Source: Porpolomopsis calyptriformis (lineage: Eukaryota; Basidiomycota; Agaricomycetes; Agaricales; Hygrophoraceae). From it: 64,000 nucleotides of DNA. Position numbers and translations under genes: made by a program. The stretch lies in contig OX621175.1 in NCBI GenBank assembly GCA_951640195.1, positions 1 to 64,000 on the forward strand, in the 5' to 3' direction. Below the pieces are notes generated by a model, which was given only the letters and a program-made list of their open reading frames with translations, had not been told where the DNA came from and searched no databases. Shown in pieces: positions 58,600 to 64,000 of this stretch. How positions within the stretch are numbered: position 1 is the first letter of the stretch; every line of letters starts with the position of its first letter.

Positions 58600-59400
58600 G
58601 ATGTCACGTGCAGCTTAGGGAAGATGAACGAAGCCAACGTCAACATTTCCTCTCACCACATCCTCCATATGCCCGTTCAACTCCCTCTGCAGCCAGCAGG
58701 CGTAAATCTTCCAGCCCAGCCTCAAGACCCCCCCACACTTGATGATGTTGTTGCCGCAAAACACTATAAAGCAATAGTGGATGTAGGAGTTGGTCAGCCA
58801 CTTCCGCTTCTCGTCTATATTGTCGAACTTGACTGATCTCTGCAGCATCCCGGGCACCAAATGCACCTACTTCAAATGACGGAGCCAGGGCAGATGTATA
58901 CAAGACAAATGTTATCATGGCTCACTCTGTGGGAGGTGATTCAAAAGTGTTTTTCCTCTGCAAAAGGCTGATTATGTGAAGCTGCTGCCCCTGCCTGGTT
59001 CTACCCAGCTATGACTGCTGTGCTTGCTCCAATTAAAATAACCATTGCCCAGGTATGGGTACATCTTGCAGATTTCATCAAGACTAATGAGTGTCAGACT
59101 TGAAACCACCAACTTTATGATGGCACCCTTACTCCCTTTACAATAGTCCCATTCACTGATGGTAGCATGCCAACAGAAGCTCCTGTGAGTTCTCCCTCCA
59201 TTGATTCTTCAAATGGCTTGCAGATCAGTCACACCCAGCACAATCTTCCACCCCTTTTCAATGTTGCAGCAATCAGAGCACTGACTGCTGCTCAGACTAC
59301 CACCTATGCTGCTGGTTATAACCTTGGGAATGTTGGGCCAGCCCCTGCAAGACAAGCTGCAATTGGAAGGGCGGTTGGGTGTACTGCAGCTATTTGAAGG
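58600..59400 (+). other. Fragment of unknown origin inserted among NWD relics
   Basis: Open stretches read MNEANVNISSHHILHMPVQL and, later, LPPLFNVAAIRALTAAQTTT then YAAGYNLGNVGPAP. The second resembles a repeated small mushroom protein with an IR.LT..Q...Y..GY pattern, but I cannot name it. No NWD similarity is seen here, so this is foreign sequence between relics 3 and 4. Confidence 0.3.
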
Positions 59401-59429
59401 TGGACATCTTTTTATACTACCTAAAACCA

Positions 59430-60977
59430 TGTCCCAGCCCTTTTTTCCAAGCAAAAGTTACTTGTGCTATCTCGACATTGGTCACATGGCTCCTCTATTC
59501 CAAGAGCTCACCATAAAGCCTCTTACGACCCTCCAGGGCTCATTCCCTTCGTGTGTTATTGTATTGGACTCACTCAACGAGCGCAAGGACACTAGGACCA
59601 CCCAAGTCCCATGGTAATATGACTTTCCAGCCGACTTGTCACCAAATCTGCTGGAAAGTCATATTACCATTGTCTTTAAATCAAGCGAATTGAACCAGGT
59701 CGCTCAGTGATGCATTTTTTACGAGGCTGGATCAGGCGTCGTGCTGGGCGATATCGAAACTCGCTTTAACAACCAGTACCCCTCTACCACGGACATGTAT
59801 GCGCTGACGTGGATGTCTTTTTGACTCTTTATTTTCGCGTCGACTTTGTCAATTCATTGAAGATCAAGACTGTTGTCTAAACATCAACTTGCGCTTCTTC
59901 TGTGTAATGCAACACACGACAACGGATGACTCGTCTCGGCATTATAACCTGGATCAATTATATGCTCAAGCACTGAACCATGCATCATGGTTCCTGATGA
60001 TGACGCGCAAGTGATTCGAATCCTTCATCCATCGTTTTTCGACTTTATAACTAATCCAACTCGAGGTTTCAATCCAAAATATGACATTGATCCTCAGACT
60101 CAACGTTCGTTGCCCGCCAGTGGCTCTATTGATGCGATGAAACAGCTCAAGTGAGATGTCTGTGGAATAAGAAATCCGACGTTGCTCTATAGCGAGGTGG
60201 ACGACCTTCGAACGCGCGTCATGGATTGCATCCGACCTGAACTTTGGTACGCAGGTCATTCTTCTTGCATTAGATGCGGCACAAGCGGTGATTGCTGTAT
60301 GTTATCTTCTCCCTGTTCAATGGGCAATTCTCGTTTCACCCCATAGAGAACCGAAAGAGCAATGACCAATGCTCAGGATTTTCTTCATGATTGCGAGCGG
60401 TTTACCCGGAATTCTTCTGGATCATGAGTAACTCTTCGCTTCAAATCTCTCAATCGGCGTTACAGTTTACTCTTCAGGAAACCTCGGTGAAACAGAAAGA
60501 GCTCGACATTCCCGTGAAAATATACAATGGATTGGACGAGACGTGGAATACATGGGTAGAATTGGTCTCATTCTCCCCAGATCTTGCGACCATATTATTC
60601 GTCTATGGGACGCAATCAGTGGTGCACGTCTGAACACTCTCAAGGGACATTCTGACTGAGTAGAGAGTCGCTGGGATGACACCCTTACTGTGTCTGGATT
60701 CAGCGACAAAACCATTCACCTCTGGGACGTAGTTAGCGGTACGCATCTGAACGCCTACATTTCAACTCAATTGAATCAGTTGCGCGAGCTTACACCTTAC
60801 GCCAGAGCTCATTTACCGATGGTTCAGATCCAACCAGCCCGGTGTTGGGTTATAGGGCGACAGACGGGTGGGTTCACTCATATTACTCTGAATGAACAGA
60901 TTTCCTGGATTCCAGTCTCTTGTCAGCCATGGAGCGCTTTGTCTGGTATGATGATGATGATCCTGCTTCATATGTAG
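59430..60977 (+). pseudogene. Decayed NWD NLR, relic 4 (N-terminus missing)
   Basis: The match to the intact NWD gene starts in the NACHT domain: a YLDIGHMAPLFQELTIKPLT stretch, SCVIVLDSLNERKDT (Walker B with Asn-Glu-Arg instead of Asp-Glu-Cys) and LESHITIVFKSSELNQV. Later blocks are VIRILHPSFFDFITNPTRGF, the linker SSLQISQSALQFTLQETSVK and ELDIPVKIYNGLDETWNTW, and broken WD40 units (60550-60770). A tail (VGGFTHITLNEQISWIPVSC) is related to the WVHSLTRNRRVCWVPVSR segment of the intact gene. Many stops and shifts. Confidence 0.8.
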
Positions 60978-61059
60978 GCAGTTATGGCAATAATATGCTT
61001 ATTAGTCACCCAACAAGTACGACACGATCACAGCAATATTCAGTTATCTTCGACCTGAT

Positions 61060-61271
61060 TTAGCATGCTCTCGTCATTAGAAACCGCGATAGCAGCATCA
61101 AAGTTGACTGTTTGCGGATTGCTGGTTCGACAGCGTCTTGTAGTCACCTGGTGAGAAAGCGGGCAACCATCCACGGTGATATCGGCGTCTTGAGACAAGA
61201 AATTGTCAAAAGTCGCCTTGCTTGAGGATATCCATCAGTCCCCCCTCGATTCAGCTGGTGTTTGTGGCCAT
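61060..61271 (-). pseudogene. Decayed NTF2-like family copy 4
   Basis: ATG 61271 (MATNTS) is followed at once by a stop; the homology then continues LMDILKQ, FLSQDADITVDGCPLSH and TVNFDAAIAVSN in shifted frames. Deletions and at least two stop codons are present. The promoter region upstream is still recognisable: CTCGAGAGGGGTATAAA, GGAATTATC and CCGGTGGGACAAGACGAC in the family order. Confidence 0.75.
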
Positions 61272-61477
61272 GATGATATGTGTATTGTTTGATGTCGAAG
61301 GAAACATTTGGTAAAAGCTGACGGTCCATTAGTCGTCACAGTTTATACCCCTCTCGAGCCCTCTTCTCTCATCCTCCGGGGGGTCGATAATTCCATTGAC
61401 TAGGGACGTGGGACCAAAGTCGTCTTGTCCCACCGGAGCTATGCCTGTACCGTGCAGATCGGCCGATCAGCTTGAGC
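61272..61477. promoter_or_regulatory. Relic promoter of NTF2-like copy 4
   Basis: On the minus strand: CCGGTGGGACAAGACGAC (about 61419-61436), GGAATTATC (about 61386-61394) and a TATAAA element near 61345. This is the same order as in the three intact copies. Confidence 0.6.
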
Positions 61478-61542
61478 TAATGAAAAAAAGATGAGGGCAA
61501 ACCGTTAAGATCTTAACGGTTTGCCCTCATCTTTTTTCATTA
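61478..61542. repeat. 65-base near-perfect palindrome
   Basis: The two halves are exact reverse complements with no spacer, apart from a run of seven A facing a run of six T. The sequence begins TAATGAAAAAAAGATGAGGG and its centre is CCGTTAAGATCTTAACGG. It starts and ends with TA, compatible with a minimal Tc1/mariner-type insertion. It sits about 207 bases upstream of the NTF2-like relic start. Confidence 0.85.
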
Positions 61543-61847
61543 ACGTTAAGACTCCAAGCCGAGTAAACCGGATGCAAAGTAATCAAATGAGCTCGTCGAT
61601 AAGTGCTTAGATAAAGGGACCTTTTCATCTGTTACTTTCGGCGTTAGTTCATTTCCGAATACAGCCGCGAATGGTTGCGTACCGTGTATATTAAAACCGA
61701 ACGCTATCGACTATACAAACTCGTCGCTGGAGATCACATCATGAGGAAAACACCTCACCTCATTGTTTTCTCGACATATTTCTTTTTAAAGGACACTGAC
61801 ATAAGTAGCTCATCATTAGGTAGTTCATCATTAAGCCAAACGCCTAC

Positions 61848-63527
61848 TCACCCGTCCAACTCGTCTTCCTCGTCACCGCTCTCCTCTTGTCCCCTTAGGT
61901 CCTCTTCCATCATGTTCACCACCGAATCAATGGCAGCACGGGATATACGACGCATCGCCCCTGGCCGCAATAATGGATGATTCTCTTCCAGCAATTCTTC
62001 CCCTTCTACATCATCTTCATCCCCTTCCTCCTCACCCTCTCCTTCCTCTCTGCCATCCTCGTCGTCGTCCGGGCTACTCTCATTCGAAGGCGACCCTCCA
62101 TCCGAATCCGCCGAGTCAACTTCAAAGTCTTCATCCCCATCCGAATCATCCTCCACCACAACATTCGTATTAGCCATCTTCTCGACTCCTTTCTCCCCGC
62201 GATTCTTAGCACCACCAGTACCATCGACCTTCTTCCCAAACAAATGTCGATGCTCTCTCACCCACTGATTAATACCCGCTTGTTCCTTTCCATCCACCAT
62301 CCCAAACTCCGTCTCCACACCCTCGTCTCCACTCGCCACATCCCTCCCATCCCCATCCTCCCCCTTCCTAGTCAAAATCACCGAACACGTCCTCCCAGTC
62401 GCACTCACCAACCTCACCCCATCAGACCCATTCATCAAATCCTCCAGAGACCAAAACTCGCATGGCTTGCTGTCACCCCATAATATTCCTTCCTTGAAGA
62501 ACCACAAACTGCCTGCTTTGGCGCCACGGTAAGCCTCCACACCTGGAACTCCTCCACCTCCACCGCCCTCCAACCATGCTCCACTCGAACCGGCACACGC
62601 ACTTCGAAAGACAGCCGCCGAAGGCTCCATCACCGGGAGGGCGTGCACCGGGAGATGGGAAAGAAACCGATGGAGCAAGGGGTAGGTAGCCGCGCCTTTC
62701 GCAAACGTCTCGGTGGTATCGGCGAGCGGTGTTGTCTTCGTTGGGAGGTGGGTCGCGACCGATATAGGGACTTGCGCATGTGCATCGATGCCAAAGATGA
62801 CTTGGGCAGAAGATTTTGGGGCGGAATGGTTGCTGGAGTCTGAGGGGAGGAGAATGACCGTCCAGTGGGGTCGGGACTTGCCGCGGGTGGGTGTGATAAA
62901 GGCACGGTGAAGGGTGGAGAGCGGGACGAGGGCTTCAAGGGTGTGGGTGGTTGGATGGGTGAAGTGGATCGAGGCAAGGTGGATGGTGATGTTGATTTTT
63001 TTGCGGATGGGGGAGGTGGTGGAGACAGAGTAGAGGGTGAATAGCGGGTGGTCGGGGGTGCCTGGTGGGATGGAGGCGATGGCGGTAGGGTGGTTGTTGG
63101 AGACTCGTTGACGTTTTGATGTAGTACCATCGCGCGAGTTGGAATTTTTGAGAGAGTCCTGCCCTACTTCTGCCTCGTCCTCCTCATCTGAGCCCCGCCT
63201 TCCACGCTTGGTGTTAGTAAAAGGCGCGTCTAGTTGACGCTGCCCATGGTATAGGCTGTCCAGCGCCTTCTTCGCGCTGATCTGCCTTTCTTTCCATTCC
63301 CACTGGGCCTTGCGATCAGCGGACGCGCTGTCCGGATGATCATGGTTGTGAGTGAGACCATTGTCGTCATCGTATTCAGGTGCGCCGGTGGCGAATCGGA
63401 TGAGGGTGTCAAGCAGAGATTCGAAGCGGGAGGACGGGTCGGTGCAGAGTGCTGTGAGACGAGCAGCGTGGGCGGGTGGAAGGTGGTCGTGAATGGCGCG
63501 GTAGTAAGATGTGGATGTTGAAGACAT
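61848..63527 (-). CDS. Rtt106-type histone chaperone, PH-domain protein
   Basis: A single exon of 559 codons from ATG 63527. The N-terminal part (MSSTSTSYYRAIHDHLPPAH) is helical, with a Lys/Arg-rich segment (TNTKRGRRGSDEEDEAEVGQ, TSKRQRVSN). A tandem-PH-like middle region follows: LFTLYSVSTTSPIRKKINIT, LEALVPLSTLHRAFITPTRG, KSRPHWTVILLPSD and GSLWFFKEGILWGDSKPCEF. The C-terminus is extremely acidic (DDSDGDEDFEVDSADSDGGS, EEGEGEEEGDEDDVEGEELL). This layout is that of the Rttp106/Pob3-like histone chaperones, which bind H3-H4 with the PH modules and use the acidic tail for histone contacts. Nuclear. It is a conserved gene marking the end of the accessory cluster. Confidence 0.8.
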   Translation of the reverse strand: MSSTSTSYYRAIHDHLPPAHAARLTALCTDPSSRFESLLDTLIRFATGAPEYDDDNGLTHNHDHPDSASADRKAQWEWKERQISAKKALDSLYHGQRQLDAPFTNTKRGRRGSDEEDEAEVGQDSLKNSNSRDGTTSKRQRVSNNHPTAIASIPPGTPDHPLFTLYSVSTTSPIRKKINITIHLASIHFTHPTTHTLEALVPLSTLHRAFITPTRGKSRPHWTVILLPSDSSNHSAPKSSAQVIFGIDAHAQVPISVATHLPTKTTPLADTTETFAKGAATYPLLHRFLSHLPVHALPVMEPSAAVFRSACAGSSGAWLEGGGGGGVPGVEAYRGAKAGSLWFFKEGILWGDSKPCEFWSLEDLMNGSDGVRLVSATGRTCSVILTRKGEDGDGRDVASGDEGVETEFGMVDGKEQAGINQWVREHRHLFGKKVDGTGGAKNRGEKGVEKMANTNVVVEDDSDGDEDFEVDSADSDGGSPSNESSPDDDEDGREEGEGEEEGDEDDVEGEELLEENHPLLRPGAMRRISRAAIDSVVNMMEEDLRGQEESGDEEDELDG

Positions 63528-63599
63528 GTTTGATTACCAGTTGGGGTTGTCATCGATCTTTCAGATATTGGCCAAGATGGATTCATCTTCACCAACTAG

Positions 63600-64000
63600 G
63601 TTTGCCATCGATAGAATCGGTGCGAAAGACAGTAATGTCGGTTACGAATGTCTACGAGGACGAAGGTAGGCTCTCTTGTGGATTTGAGATATCAATGCAC
63701 TCGCACAACATCTCAAAGATACTTTGTTGCCGGTGATCGAATGGAAATCAGAAGCTGACTTGTTCATGGAAAACGTCGGCGCTGAGCTCAGGTCGCGAGC
63801 GGGTTGTGGTAAATCACGTCCTGAGGTGAGTCTTTTTTCAAATCGTAAGAATCGTCAACCGATCTTCGTGCAGCGCCTCCATCATTGAAGATCTCTTTCG
63901 CCTTCCCCAACCTCATTTCACTGTTGGATGCTCGTATTTCTTTGTCGACGAGAGAGGCTCACAGAGGGAACGGAAATCTTATCCGATCTCTTATCCTAAC
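63600..64000 (+). pseudogene. Partial NACHT NLR at window edge, probably relic
   Basis: The plus strand reads EWKSEADLFMENVGAELRSR, AGCGKS and, after a clean 45-base intron (GTGAGT...GTGCAG, about 63812-63873), in a shifted frame ASIIEDLFRLPQPHFTVGCS and YFFVDERGSQRERK. These match the Walker A (GxPGCGKS) and following VLSSSIIEDL...YFFFD segments of ankyrin-type NACHT proteins. The frame before and after the intron does not agree, implying a one-base indel. The window ends before the rest can be seen. Confidence 0.45.

Overview
The window is nuclear DNA from a filamentous basidiomycete, most likely a mushroom-forming agaricomycete. Genes on both strands are split by many 40-60 bp GT-AG introns. 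The families are ones typical of these fungi: an AIM9-type mitochondrial kinase, RTA1-like and HsbA proteins, a fungal Crinkler kinase, NACHT-WD40 (NWD) STAND proteins and RING proteins with a fungal/slime-mould module. All calls are by eye from exon translations. Family names come from remembered family signatures, not from searches.

Layout. (1) 1-5 kb: an edge ORF of unknown type, then a decayed CDF zinc transporter joined through an intron to a 5'-truncated ERMP1/Pff1-type M28 protease, then an HNH protein. (2) 5-31 kb: mostly intact genes. These are the AIM9-like kinase, a ferritin-like Rds1 protein, a Zn2Cys6-like protein, a membrane-anchored cupin, an FHA protein of the STRIPAK/SLMAP type, an RTA1-like protein, two HsbA-like proteins, a mitochondrial protein, glucose-6-phosphate isomerase, a disordered protein and a WrbA-type quinone reductase. 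Two copies of a Crinkler-kinase gene interrupt this block, one intact (27.5-29.6 kb) and one decayed (21.1-23.0 kb). (3) 31-61.5 kb: an accessory compartment. It has one intact NWD NLR gene with 12 near-identical WD40 repeats and at least five NWD relics. It has four copies of a small NTF2-like-looking gene sharing a promoter (three intact, one relic), two paralogous small secreted proteins, and a secreted protein with three 70-residue repeats. It also has a PD-(D/E)XK-like protein, a pogo/Fot1 transposon with perfect TIRs and TA target duplications, an ankyrin-type NACHT relic, and two long palindromes. (4) 61.8-64 kb: a histone-chaperone-like Rtt106 PH protein and, at the window edge, another NACHT relic.

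Region 3 looks like a birth-and-death cluster for non-self recognition. The NLR copies sit in recurring arrangements: secreted protein <- -> NWD twice, and NWD -> <- NTF2-like gene twice. The WD40 array of the intact NLR varies almost only at a few positions per repeat, the signature of a diversifying recognition surface.
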